Source: Periplaneta americana (Eukaryota > Arthropoda > Insecta > Blattodea > Blattidae). Taken from it: a DNA stretch of 64,000 nucleotides. The translations under genes and the position numbers were made by a program. Under the pieces are notes generated by a model. It saw only the letters and a list, made by a program, of their open reading frames with translations. It had not been told where the DNA came from and did no database searches. This document shows positions 48,855 to 60,415 of the stretch, piece by piece. The DNA lies in contig NC_091120.1 of assembly GCF_040183065.1 (NCBI RefSeq), forward strand, positions 169,353,488 to 169,417,487. Reading direction: 5' to 3'. Numbering within the stretch: the stretch's first letter is position 1; every line of letters begins with the position of its first letter.

Positions 48855-49013
48855 TTATGACCGACGAAAGCCCAGCAAGAGTTCCTCCAGGTTTCTGTAC
48901 AGATCGTGAGAAAGACCATAGACCTCCGCGAGATCTGCCAGATTAGGCGGAGGTGTCATCTCGGACTGTAAAATACTGCTGATTGCATCTAGCGTGAGCC
49001 CAATGAAGTGACA
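48855..49013 (-). CDS. unrecognised exon-like open frame
   Basis: Minus frame: LTLDAISSILQSEMTPPPNL, then ADLAEVYGLSHDLYRNLEEL and LLGFRRS before a stop at 48855-48857. The composition is protein-like and GC-richer than its flanks. TATTTTACAG, CAATCAGCAG and ATAGCAG upstream could be acceptors. I recognise no family, so it may be an orphan exon, transposon piece or chance. Confidence 0.25.
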   Translation of the reverse strand, partial: CHFIGLTLDAISSILQSEMTPPPNLADLAEVYGLSHDLYRNLEELLLGFRRS

Positions 49014-49226
49014 AGTGGGACATCACTGCTATTTTATTATCTTTCCTCATCCCTACTGTGGTGAGAATAAAATTACAAAATGTGAAACTCTGTTTTATGG
49101 TCTCAACCAAATGCTTTTGGAATTATCATATAAAACAAGGAGACTGAGCTGCATTCTGCGTGTGGCACGACGAGTCAGATAAGAAATTCAAATTTGGATG
49201 AAGAGGTTAAAAAATAACGTTCAGAA

Positions 49227-49233
<7 letters not shown>

Positions 49234-49274
<41 letters not shown>
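49234..49274. repeat. (AT)n microsatellite
   Basis: Pure AT run preceded by an A run. Confidence 0.95.
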
Positions 49275-49280
<6 letters not shown>

Positions 49281-49284
49281 TGTC

Positions 49285-49575
49285 ATAGAGAATACACTCT
49301 CTATGACCATAAATATAATGAAGACATCCGACAAGAACTAAATATGGCAGCTATTACAGAGACAATCCACAAGTATCGGAGCAACTGGCATGAGCATGTT
49401 CTACGGATGCCGAATGATAGACTACCCAGGAGATTATTAAATTACAGACCCCTTGGATACCGAGATCGTGGACGCCCGAAGAAGCGATGGAGAGACCAGC
49501 TTTTCACCTGATACGGAACAGGCCAAATGGCCTAAACCCTGATAGCTATTGATGATGATGATGATGATAATTTGT
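49285..49575 (+). mobile_element. LINE-D RT C-terminus with (GAT)n tail
   Basis: The frame encodes LYDHKYNEDIRQELNMAAIT, SNWHEHVLRMPNDRLPRRLL, and YRDRGRPKKRWRDQLFT, ending in a stop, then the 3' end CCTGATAGCTATT and (GAT)n. A short palindrome, GTCATAGAGAATACACTCTC, starts at about 49289. The 5' part is lost. Confidence 0.8.
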
Positions 49576-51636
49576 GCAGACATAAAATATCAACTTTTAC
49601 AATAAAACATAGCATAAGTAAGTGATGTCAAAGCAAGCTCATTTTTCTGACCTTGACGTCGTGCGCGGGCAGCAAGCGCTAAGTATGGAAAGGGGAAGGG
49701 TTGTGTATATATGAATAAGCAACCTGTTGGATTAAGAAAACAGTGGTGCACAAACTTCAAACGGAACGTGAAATTTTATGTCGTTATTTTTATATGGCCT
49801 CTTTCTGTTTAATATTATCTATATTGTCTGTAAAACAAAAGTACTAACACTGATTTCTTAATATTGCACTTGTGTTTTAAATCTTAATAACATAATAAAG
49901 AGTTAAGAAGGAATATTCATTTAAATTCCATAGTAGTATAATATTATACTGTATTAAGTGGATGAAACACATCATTCATAAAGAAAGAGAATGAGTATGA
50001 CATGATAAGTTGGAATTTATATTGATGGTATCTTTAGCCTTACAAAAGTAATCAATAAACTAATCAAAACAATATTACAGTACAAAGCAAAGTTACCTAG
50101 GTACTGTAGCCTATCTGTTTTAAGTGTAACTAATATTACATAACAAAACTCTTATCGCATTATGCTTTTAAGGTGATATTTGTGAGCAACTACCTATCAT
50201 CAGAATATTAAATTATTTTCTCGAAATCTGCTGAAGCTATAGAGTTGACATTTTTACAACACATGGGCACGTATCTTTTGCTTATGATGTAGCAGTAGTT
50301 GCTTTGTTAATTCATTTCCTTACAAAGAATTTCCATGCGAATATTTTCAAAATTTTCAATACACTATCTTCAGTAATACGTATATACGGTATATTAGATT
50401 TACGAAAACATTCTGTAAGGCTACTAAATAAATAGGCCTATACCTGAAAATTTCACTTTTCTATACGAAAAGTTGAGGAAATATTTCTTTTGAATAAAAA
50501 AAATCAAACTTGTGGAAAATGAGCATTAAAATTAAAACTTACGTTCTTATAATGCACTTATACTTCTCAGGCAAATCTAAAAATTAACATGGATACAGTT
50601 TTAATAAGTTCTCTTTCCTTTATCTATTGAATCAGTGCTGGCCATCCCTGAATATAGCTCGACCAAGCGGCGTATACCACCTCTTTCGTCTGTCTCTTTC
50701 CTTTCCGCTGTAAAGCGCTCAGGCTCTCCTGGGCTCTAAAGCGCGCGCTTGCTCCTGTGGGCATCAATTGACATACCTGGCCTAAGTAGATCCTGACAGA
50801 AGACACCGGTCATCCACGTTTTTAGTTTTTGGAAAAACTGATAGCACTTTAGCAAAAATTATTGTAGAATTCTTTGTGAAGTCGAACGGGCCAAGAAGTT
50901 CACTTCGATAATGACGATTATGATGGTGACGACAACGGTGTAATTGTTATCAAAGATACAAATTTTAGATGTCGTGTCTAGTTAGATATGCAAACACAGG
51001 CCTGTGCTATCTTTGGAGATTTTATACTTTTCATTATATTTAACGTTTTTATGAAAAATTCTACCACTAAATAATATATGTTTGACAAAGTTCTTTTTCT
51101 TTTCCTTTGTAATTTATTGTGCGTATATCTATAAATTGCACTGACAGTGAGTGACGTACTTTATGTATTCGTCACAGTGCTCGGGAGAATTGCTCTTTAA
51201 AGTACAGTGCTCATTTCTCAGAATCACGTAACGTGCCCAGCTCTGCTCTAGGGAGTGCATGTTGTTTCTCAGTGGCCAGGGCGCTCCTTTTCCCAGTACA
51301 ATACAGTCTTCTGCGATAATTGTCTGTTATTTTGTGATAGAAAACTTGAGGATAAATCTCATTGTGTACTGTAATTCTTTAGTAGTTGGCGAGACAACAT
51401 AATTTATATGAGTACTGCATATTGTTTATATTCACATAAAATAATTTAAACATAATTAAATATGTTTTCTTTTTTTGTCACATTTTCCCAATTTTTGGTA
51501 CATAGCATATAAAAATCCGAACCCTACTTATATAGTTTTCGATCTGAAAAATATAAAATAGAAATACAAGCTGTTCACAAGAAATTTTTACGGCCGTTAT
51601 TGGTCTTCGCTATATTGGGCCATTAAAGTAATAGTT
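49576..51636. other. no gene seen
   Basis: Mostly AT-rich. A GC-richer patch with a possible TIR start (CAGTGCTGGCCATC at 50634) lies at 50630-50815, but I found no matching right end. No gene recognised. Confidence 0.4.
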
Positions 51637-51885
51637 TTTAAGTTGGTTATTTAACGACGCTGTATTGGGGCACTGGCTGAGAAGAAACTACATATTGAAA
51701 GATGCACTGGAAGGAATGGTGAACGGGAGAATAGTTCGGAGCAGAAGAAGATATCAGATGATAGACAACATTAAAATACATGGATAATATGTGGAAACAA
51801 AGAAGAAGGCAGAAAACAGGAAAGATTGGAGAATGCTGGGTTTGCAGTGAATGACCTGTCCTTGGGCAGAACACTATAAATGACA
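51637..51885 (+). mobile_element. SINE-1 tail joined to a LINE-B 3' end
   Basis: 51637-51666 is a reversed SINE-1 tail (GGTTATTTAACGACGCTGTA). It abuts LINE-B 3' sequence 51667-51885 encoding LRRNYILKDALEGMVNGRIV-like residues, RRRYQMIDNIKIHG and RKDWRMLGLQ, then CCTTGGGCAGAACACTATAA. A stop replaces the Tyr codon after HG. It looks like a deletion or insertion joint. Confidence 0.75.
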
Positions 51886-52576
51886 GTGTATTAGGTACTA
51901 TGTAAAAGTAATATTAATATCCGTGAAAGACTGAAAATTCCAAACATACAATACCAAATTAACATGAATGCAAATCGTCTTCCATACTTTTTCCCTTGTT
52001 ACCAACTTCTTGTATCCACGAATGAGTCGAAAATGAATGCAGCAGAGTAGTTGTAGAGCCCAGAAGTCACAAGCCGAGCGTCTCAAAAGTAGGGCAGAGT
52101 GGCAAATGTTTCAGGCTGACCATTAATATTTGAAAAGCGCATGTGAAGTGCAGCCCCCTAGTCTGTGACCCCAGCATTTGGGGCTATAAATCTCTCAGAA
52201 TACACCCCCTGCAACCCGCTCGCGCAACTCTTCCACAAAACAGGAAGACGGAAGCAGAGAAAGGACAGATGTTGCGACGTGTCCTCGATTCTTGGGGCTG
52301 GCTGGCGGGCAAGGGGTTACGTCAGTCGACTCAACCCACATCCTCCCGCCCCGTGACCATTCTTTTGCTTTAGCTCAGCTGGACACAACCTCGCTCCTTT
52401 TCTTTCGGACACAAGAAAGGAAAGAATACTTAGTGCTCATTAGGAAGATTATCTTTACTATTATTCTTCTGAAACATTAAATTAGATTCAATTCAAATTG
52501 CTGACATCAATAATGAGACCTATTTTAAAAACACCACAAATGCTTGTTCTCTCTTTCCATCCCATTCGTTTCATAC
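51886..52576. other. no gene; GC-rich patch
   Basis: 52140-52400 is GC-rich with CTATAAATC at 52178. Overlapping short frames have no domain I know. It may be part of an unrecognised repeat. Confidence 0.35.
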
Positions 52577-53457
52577 AAGGGGAGAGGATGGTATTTTTTT
52601 AAATTTTTTTCTTATTTAGTGTAAAATATTAATTTTTTGTATGTAGAGTGTTCATAGCTGTAGCAACTCAACCAAATATAAATATTTTGAAAAAAAAATT
52701 GGAGGCCCAGATTTAAAAAAAAATATACCCAATGCAGGATTTTACTATAACCGATATATCTTAACCATTTTTAAAGATAGATTCAAACAGTTTTTTGCAA
52801 TGTTCTTGCAAAAGTATGCTCTATAAACTGCCTGTAACAGAATTTTGGTATTAGTCCCTACGTTTGTAAAATAAACAATTAAAATTTAATAACACTTTTT
52901 TATTTTCTTTTTCGGAAACAAACGGACATATTTAAAAAATGAAATCAATTAACAAAATTCTGTTACAGAGGAAAGTTTCCTAATAGTCTAAAGAATGTGT
53001 GTTCTAAATTTCATGCATGTATCTTTAATAGTTCAGAAATTATATCCATTTTTGTCTGGCAATTTAGCAAAAAAATGAAGTTACCGGAAACAACGATAAA
53101 GGGGGCGTGTGATTTAAGAATCCATAGCGCAGGAAGTTTAAAAATGGCATCTCAGCATCCGATAAGAGCACAAATACCCGCAAATTGTTATGCAATGCAT
53201 GCCACACATATCAAAGAGTATTTTAAAGATTTTTTTTAAATTTAATTTACCGGAAACAACAATAAAAGGGGACGTGTGGTTTAAAAATCCATAGCGCAGG
53301 AAGTTTAAAAATGGCGTCTCAACATCCGCTAAGGACACAAACACCCACAAAATGTTATGCAATGCATTCCACACATATGACAGAGTATTCTAAAGACAAA
53401 AAAAGTTTTTGAAAATATACTCATTTTTTACCAAAAAATATCGTCCTCCCCCCTTAA
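52577..53457. mobile_element. TIR element with GGGGAG ends
   Basis: Ends AAGGGGAGAGGATGGTATTT at 52577 and, on the minus strand from 53455, AAGGGGGGAGGACGATATTT. TTAA is present on the right (53454-53457); the left has ACAA instead. It may be related to the TTAA element at 17.88 kb. An internal tandem duplication is noted separately. Confidence 0.6.
53075..53400. repeat. about 170-bp tandem duplication, diverged
   Basis: Two copies start TACCGGAAACAACGATAAAG (about 53081) and TACCGGAAACAACAATAAAA (about 53249), and share CCATAGCGCAGGAAGTTTAA and ATGCAATGCAT blocks. Differences at many sites show it is not new. Confidence 0.92.
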
Positions 53458-54284
53458 AGGACATAGTTTGTTTGTTCGGGCCTCACTTATCCCATCCTTT
53501 TGGTATATTCGTCCTTCGTTCTTGTGATAATTGGAACCCTGATTTTATTTACAGTAATGACATATTCTTTTCCTATACAGGGTGGAAGGTAACCTTTTAC
53601 AATCATTCATACACATAACAGATCATGTCATTTGGGAACGTTTTTGTCAAATAATATTTTTTCATACGACCAATAGTTTTTGTAATATATCGAGAAAACG
53701 AATGTTGCAATGTTGCAACGTTGTAGACAGTAGCAGTGTTTACTTTGCGAGATCATTGCATCCCAGCATAGTGAATGCCGCTCCAATCATCTACTTGGCC
53801 AGGGGTTTTGAGAGGATGTACACACATACCGTTTTATAAACAAAAACATCTGTTGAGAACGTAGTCAAATCAAAATTTATGTAATAATAACACGTTAATT
53901 ACATGAACTATGTTATTCGTTATCTATTATGAAACGTTCGCTATTTTATCGTTTAAGCACTAAATTTAGTACAAACAAACACGTAGTTTCCGTTACATTT
54001 TAAGGCAATTTCATCAATAATACAGCAAAATAAATAATTATGCATAAAACAAAATTAATCCTTTAAATACAGTATTATTTTACATTAAGGATCACACAGT
54101 TGATTTCACTCCAACTCAATTACAATACAATGTTTGGAAGAAATAACTCTGAAACTAAATGAAAATGATACACATTAATATGAGGTACACTGTTAAATTT
54201 TGTACACCATTCTCTACAGTGTCTTTCAAAGGTATTGTTCAAAGTGTCCACTAGTTCCGTGTATACAACTTTCACACTCCTGAT
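53458..54284. other. no gene; possible mariner-like piece
   Basis: Starting at about 53578 is CAGGGTGGAAGGTAACC after TA, reminiscent of a mariner-type end. No matching right end was found. Confidence 0.35.
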
Positions 54285-54690
54285 CTATAGTCCCGTCGCT
54301 CTAATTTCCGGCAGTCAATCGCGTTGCAGGTCGGCTACATTTAAACGTGTGCGTCTTGTGATTCGCTGATGAAGATATTATTCATTTGTTAAGGCTTAAT
54401 AAATACTTAATATAATCGCCCGCCATTTTGGCTCTTTCGTTGGCATTCGCAGAAAGCACACGAAGGCGTTATTTGCCGCTCCTATTTGCTGAATTACAGT
54501 GCGTTTGATTTATCATCATAGCAGCTACGACATGATAATGTTTAAAATAGATTCCTCGTATGGTAGCTCGGCAATGAAAGAACAAAAATGGCGAACGATA
54601 TTACCTACCTAGACTTTGTAGAGCCTTCACTTCCTAAGACGTAAGCAAAGAGGAAGAGTCACGCCGGGAATAACAGCGTCGCGACTATAG
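54285..54690. mobile_element. 406-bp TIR element
   Basis: CTATAGTCCCGTCGCT at 54285-54300 pairs with AGCGTCGCGACTATAG at 54675-54690 (14 of 16). The next bases, TTTCCGGCAGTC and TTCCCGGCGTGAC, are also similar when inverted. No TSD seen. Confidence 0.6.
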
Positions 54691-54723
54691 TTATCTGTCA
54701 CGGTATAAGCACAGTCTAGTATA

Positions 54724-54878
54724 TACAGTCGCGAAGCTCAATACGTAGTAAATATGCAAACATTAGATAGTTGCTCACCACTAGGATCGCTAATATCGCC
54801 TCATTACAGGCAATGCAAAATAGTAGCGTCACAGTCTGTTGTTTCTAGCACCCTCAAAACTCAAGCTTCGTGACTGTA
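54724..54878. mobile_element. MITE, copy 2, TA-flanked, 151 bp
   Basis: CAGTCGCGAAGCTCAA at 54726 and its counterpart CAAGCTTCGTGACTG ending at 54876, with TA at 54724-54725 and 54877-54878. Shares CACTAGGATCGCTAATATCG and CCTCATTACAG with copy 1 at 41136. Tc1/mariner-like by target and size. Confidence 0.82.
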
Positions 54879-56668
54879 TAGGTTATAGTAGACTGTAGCC
54901 CATGTCGAGGTAATAGTGTTGTGACAGTTTAGATCAGATTAGTAAAGTTAATCAGTACTATCACGGCAAAACGAACTTGGCATTGGCGTTGTTTTAGAGT
55001 CTGTACTAACAGCCATCAAAGATTAGACGACTTACGACTTTCATTTCATAAGCTGGTAAGTGATGAGAATATTGTGAGGAATACATTAAGGCTCTTGAGG
55101 TTGTGAGGAGTGAAGAAAGCAACTATTTGCAAGGCGGAAAAATTTTCTGGAAAAATATATAATGACAAATTTTCTGTCTCACATCACTATATTATGCTAA
55201 TATATTTACATTAATAAATCTTTAAACCTGACATAAATATAATATCGTCGCTTCACAGCTTGTGAAGTACACTTTTAATTTCTTTCAGTAACGCTTCCAA
55301 CTTGTCGATACTTGCTCTCAACGTTTTTTAAATAAACTATATGTGAATTTAAATTCTAAGCTTAATTTATATCATTTATTAATATTAATGTTAATTTATA
55401 TTGACATACAGCAAGGAAATTATTTCAGTGTAAAAACGTCACAATGTCCTACTGCAAGTAATAAATTGTGAGTATATTTTCTTTAACATTTGTGTACCAA
55501 TGGTCCCAATAAATAATAATGCTTGACGAACAATGAAAGTATAGGGTCTATTATTTAAAATAATTTTTACCTACTACGTAAAATGAAATACTGTGTTCGT
55601 TTTTTGTTGTTTCGAAATTACTGCAATATTCTTTTTCTTCAAAAACTATATAAAATCATTTTAATAAATTATGCTTTACAAACGACTACTTTGTCAAGTA
55701 TAACTGAGTAAGCCTAAAGTTTCTTGTATTACAATTGTCATATATAGACACTGATAATAACCGTGTTTTTTTTCCTTCTTCTAAGTGTATTTATAATGTC
55801 CAAATGCCTATTTAATCCAACCCTAGAAGCGCAGAATAGATTATTGTACACCTCTCCAGCTAAGAACTGGTAAGAGCAACCCTTTGATGATGCAGTCCGC
55901 ACAGACCGGCGATCCGCGCACATAACTGCACATTCAGAGTCTGATTTCTGACATGCTTGTTCTAAATGTAACTGATCTGGTGGCAAAATCAGAAATTCGG
56001 CAACCTTGAACCGCTTGTGCAATATTTTAGTGACCCGATCATCGCAGGTTTAGAGCAGACTTCCCGGTGTGAACACAATTCTTGCACAACTCCTTTCAGC
56101 TCCCCCTTTCTCGGACGGACACCTCGATACACACTGACCGTTCAGCCCGCCATTATCTGCGCTTCAAAGCCTCATTCAACCCCGGTGAATAGAAGCGCGA
56201 GCTTGAAAGGATTGTCACTACACAGGAGCCCATTCCGTGCTAATGCCCCGTGAATCTTAGGAAAGAAATTCGCCTTCTTGTGTGAGGTGTACTATGGTTC
56301 AACCATCTCCTGCAAAAAATATTTACGGAAAAGGGTGTTTCTGATAAGGCATCATGACACAGTGACAAAATATAAAATGTAATCCGTCGAATAGGCTCAT
56401 CCAGTCCGCTTGTTCACAACAAATGCCTCCAGCCTACCATTTGTGCTATTCTCGCCCCTCTTACTATTAATTTCAGTTATCTGCTGTGCGTGTGCTACAG
56501 AATCTGGAATGCTGTTAACTTAATGTTATTATTTACTGCAAGCAACACAAGATGCAGGAGGTTTTTTTTTTCAGTTAATCGGATACTAATTATGTAATCG
56601 TTTAATTTCTGATGTACTACAAGTTACAGATATAGAAATGGAAGGCGCCAGACCAATGTACAGAGGCT
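54879..56668. other. no gene recognised
   Basis: AT-rich to about 55780, then less AT-rich to about 56260 with two opposed frames (minus 55738-56022, plus 56017-56253) that have no known domain. A repeat origin is likely but not shown. Confidence 0.35.
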
Positions 56669-56951
56669 TCCAAAAGCAAGTCCACACCTGTGGAGTAACG
56701 GTCAGCGCGTCTGGCCGCGAAACCAGGTGGCCCGGGTTCGAATCCCTGTCGGGGCAAGTTACCTGGTTGAGGTTTTTTCCGGGGTTTTCCCCTCAACCCA
56801 GTACGAGCAAATGCTGGGTAACTTTCGGTGCTGGACCCCGGACTCATTTCACCGGCATTATCATCTTCATATCATTCAGACGCTAAATAACCTAGATGTT
56901 GATACAGCGTCGTAAAATAGCCCAATAAAATAAAATAAATCCAAAAGCAAG
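56669..56951 (+). mobile_element. SINE-3 reference copy, full length, 12-bp TSD
   Basis: 56681-56939 holds head TCCACACCTGTGGAGTAACG, B box GGGTTCGAATCC, body GTTACCTGGTTGAGGTTTTT and CCGGGGTTTTCCC, the GCTGGGTAACTTTCGGTGCT block, and tail CAGACGCTAAATAACCTAGA, ACAGCGTCGTAAAATAG, then (AAAAT)n. The 12-bp repeat TCCAAAAGCAAG is at 56669-56680 and 56940-56951. Length 259 bp. Best copy for defining the family. Confidence 0.97.
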
Positions 56952-57434
56952 GCAGAATTTGGTTTTGAGGATCTTGAAAAAAAAAGCCGACTATAATAAA
57001 TACGATAACAAAACTTTAATGTGCCAGTATTTTATGATTTATTACAGTTTGAATGAAACAGAACTTCTCGTTGGGCTAAATAGGATCCCAGCTCAAGCAA
57101 ACAGAAATTCATTTGCTGTTGACCATAAATGCAGTATAATATGTAGGGCTAGGATTTTGATGAAATTGCATCTTTTTCCTAGTAGGTCAGAAACATACCT
57201 GCTTTAGTATTTACATGTTATGTGATAAACTGAGTGTTTTAAGACATATTTGTTAGGGCATTTTTTTTTTGCATTTTTTACTTCTTGCAACTCATAAGAG
57301 CATTTTTTGTTTTATTCGGACATTTTTGAGGCACTTTAATTTAATTTTGGCCATAATCCCCATTATTAATATAAAATAATGTTTATTTCCTTTGATATTT
57401 TGTCTACATATTTTGTCCATTAATACCCATTATT

Positions 57435-57862
57435 TTTACTTGGTTATTTAACGACGCTGTATAAACTACGAGGTTATTTAGCGCCGATGGAATTGGTGAT
57501 AGTGATATGATATTTGACAAGATGAGGTCGAGAATTCGCCATAGATTACCTGACATTTGTCTTACAGTTGGGAAAACCTCGGAAAAAACCCAACCAGATA
57601 ATTAGCCCAAGCGGGAATCGAACCCGTGACCGAGCGCAACTACTAACATGAATTGGAACATGACCGGTAGAAGACCCTTATATTATTACCGGACAAATCT
57701 TAACAGATCTATTTCCTATATTATATTATGCACCCAATAATAATAATACAATTTTGAGATAATTTAAACAATTAAAGTTAAAAAGCTTTAAAGAAAAGCA
57801 TATGTTTTGAAAGCTCCGGATTGGCAGGCAAGCGCTTTAATCGATCAAGCTACGCCGGTGGC
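57435..57862 (-). mobile_element. SINE-1 with 14-bp TSD, itself interrupted
   Basis: Tail ACTTGGTTATTTAACGACGC, body GGAAAAAACCCAACCAGATA, B box as GGGAATCGAACCCG, then a 168-bp foreign block, then GGCAGGCAAGCGCTTTAATC and ACGCCGGTGGC. The 14-bp repeat TAATACCCATTATT flanks it at 57421-57434 and 57863-57876. Confidence 0.95.
57642..57809. other. 168-bp insertion of unknown type in SINE-1
   Basis: Splits SINE-1 between GAGCGCAAC and CTCCGGAT. No inverted ends and at most CT could be duplicated. AT-rich, no coding. Confidence 0.75.
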
Positions 57863-58286
57863 TAATACCCATTATTCTGTATAATATTTTAATCGTTTTT
57901 CTACACAAATAATGCAATTTTAACGTAGTACACTCCAACCACCCCTTCAATATAAACTCCTTTATACCTGATAATTCCGTATAAGAGTGGCCTTGTGATG
58001 GGCTACATGGAAACTACATCAGGTAAAATAATTAATTAAAGCGTACTACTTATAAAAATTATGTAAAATTAAATAAACTTAAATGTTGGTACTAGAATTT
58101 AATTTAATTACTGCTCTAAATATTAAGTAGTACAAAACCTCTTTTTCTGCTAAGCCAATTATGTACGAACAATTTTTGGGGCATTTTTAAGGGCATTTTT
58201 GAAATATTTTTAGATCACAAATGTATTGCTTTTAGGACATTTTTTCATGATTTATAGGTCATCAAAATTCTAGTCCTAATAATATG

Positions 58287-59138
58287 CTTTCTCGGCAACA
58301 ATAGAGTACAGCTATGCACATGCGCAATGCGTTATCACGACATTCCAATACCGAAAAAAATTGCTTTTTGAGTAAGCTATTTCTTTCATACCACGTATCG
58401 GTCATTGTGCTGATGCGTAAACATGAAATGTAAATTTTTTTTCGCTGCAGTTCTTTTCGTCGAATTTTACCCTTAGGACATAGGTTTCATTTCATTGCAC
58501 TTCTTCTTTTAATGTAGGCACGTTCACAATTCAACGTGCTTGGTTTAGCAACGCTGTATGATGTACGCTACTGTAGCCTATCTCGTATGGCAGTCAAAGA
58601 GTACCTTTGCTTAGTCTTAGTGATATTGATAATATACAATAGCGCATTTTTTAAATTTATATAGTGGTTAAGGAATTAACGTGGCTTCAATCCAAAGCAT
58701 TTTAGCGAATTTACTTTAAACAAATGTTCTTTAGAGATTTAAAGAAGTACGAATTACAGACGCGGCAGAATATTACCACAGTGGAATGGACTACAGCATG
58801 AATTTTGTAAGACATACCCACCTCTCTTCATGGTCACAGATGTATTAAAATAAAAAACATAGACTACATGTGAGATATTAAAAGCGGTAAATTTCCAATT
58901 CGTTCAAAAATAATAGGCCTATCGGAAAAAATATAGGAAAATTATCTAAAAGTTTGCGATATTCTGTCAAAAAAGGACCAAAATAAGAGATATTTTTTAA
59001 AAAGAGGCAAAACGGGACTAAAAAAGAAAAAAAATAAGGGAAGTCAAAACCACATAATTTGGTCGGTGGGAGATAGTTTTGAACATCGTAATTAATTATT
59101 TCATGTTTCGTGTTGAAATAAAAAAAAAGGATTTTTTT
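58287..59138. other. no gene seen
   Basis: AT-rich spacer. Confidence 0.4.
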
Positions 59139-59247
59139 TGGTAGGTTATTTTATGACACTTTATCATAACTTGCCCCGACCGGGAATCGAACCCGTGCCA
59201 CCTGGTTTCACAGCCAGACGCGCTGACCGCTACTCCACAGGTGTGGA
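59139..59247 (-). mobile_element. SINE-3, internally deleted
   Basis: Tail GGTTATTTTATGACACTTTA joins directly to AACTTGCCCCGACCGGGAAT and the head CTCCACAGGTGTGGA, so most of the body is missing. AAAAAGGA occurs on both sides as a possible short TSD. Confidence 0.85.
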
Positions 59248-59789
59248 CAAAAAGGAATTCCCTTTAAAATCCGGTCTCTAGGACAGAACTGTAACTGATA
59301 GAGGAGTGATGATGCAGCTGTGTTAATGGTGTGATAGTGTTGAAAGTGACAGTATTAGTGGTAATTTATAGAGTATTCCACCTTAAGAAAAAAGCATTGG
59401 TCTTACGGGTATTGGCTAGTACACTGTTGCCGCAAGATGCCTTCGTTAGTAGAACGAGTGAGGTATAGTATCTCTATCTCATTCTCTTTCTAACACGTAC
59501 AGCGTTCTAGCAAGTTTATCACAACATAGGTACGTTGAGTCCGCTGAAATGATAAAAAAAAACCTATTAATGCCATAATTATGCCTGCAAAAACATAAAT
59601 TACATTATATTTTATATATATTATAACTAGACTTCGGATATTTAGGCCATTAACCAACTTTTAGACATCTAAACTGGGCTCCATAATGATCGAAAGTAGG
59701 CATTAAAATACAGTTTTAGGGATCTAAAACGTTACTGCAATTACAAATAATAGTACTAATAATAATGATAATAATAATAATAATTCATT
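59248..59789. other. no gene seen
   Basis: AT-rich spacer. Confidence 0.4.
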
Positions 59790-60341
59790 CATAGTGTTCT
59801 GCCCAAGGCCAAGTATTTCACTGCAAATCCAGTACTCTCCAGTCTTTCCTATTTTCTGCCTTCCTCTTTGTCTCCGCATATGATCCATATATCTTAATGT
59901 TGTCTATCATCTGATATCTTCTTCTGCCCCGAACTCTTCTCCCGTTCACCATTCCTTTCAGTGCATCCTTCAGAAGGCAGTTTCTTCTCAACCAGTGACC
60001 CAGCCAATTTCTTTTCCTCTTTCTCATCAGTTTCAGCATCATTCTTTCTTCATCCACTTTTTCCAACACAGTTTCGTTTCTTGCTCTGTCTATTCCACAC
60101 GTTCCATCCTTCTCCATATCCACATTTCAAATGCTTCTGTTCGCTTCTCTTCACTTCGTCATAATGTCCATGTTTCTGCCCCATACAATGCTACACTCCA
60201 CACAAAGTACTTCATTAGTCTCTTCCTTAGTTCTTTCTCCAGACGTCCTTTTTCTATTAAAAACTTCCTATGCCATTCCAATTCTCCTTTTGACTTCTTG
60301 ACAGCAGCTCATGTTACTGCTTATAGTACACCCCAAGTATT

Positions 60342-60342
<1 letters not shown>
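59790..60342 (-). mobile_element. LINE-B 3' fragment
   Basis: The minus frame at 59818-60123 encodes MDMEKDGTCGIDRARNETVL, EERMMLKLMRKRKRNWLGHW, GMVNGRRVRGRRRYQMIDNI and RKDWRVLDLQ. This piece keeps the NWLGHW residues that the 46-47 kb copy has lost. Upstream (60124-60342) the RMSEEKR and YLG region is broken. Confidence 0.88.

Positions 60343-60400
<58 letters not shown>
60343..60400. repeat. (AAT)n microsatellite
   Basis: About 18 AAT units at the broken 5' side of the LINE-B fragment. Confidence 0.95.
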
Positions 60401-60415
60401 CTGTTATTTTATTGG

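Larger units (their letters stand above)
57136..58286. mobile_element. non-autonomous hAT element with a nested SINE
   Basis: Ends TAGGGCTAGGATTTTGATGA at 57144 and, on the minus strand from 58278, TAGGACTAGAATTTTGATGA (18 of 20). The 8-bp ATAATATG is exact at 57136-57143 and 58279-58286. Subterminal GGGCATTTTT motifs repeat near both ends. No transposase frame; a SINE-1 occupies 57435-57862. Without it the element is near 0.7 kb. Confidence 0.93.

Noticed and set aside
50634..50815. hAT-like end CAGTGCTGGCCATC
   Set aside because: No matching inverted end or 8-bp duplication found.
56617..56847. 76-codon minus frame MSPGSSTESYPAF
   Set aside because: It is the antisense of SINE-3. Similar predicted proteins in databases are likely SINE artefacts.
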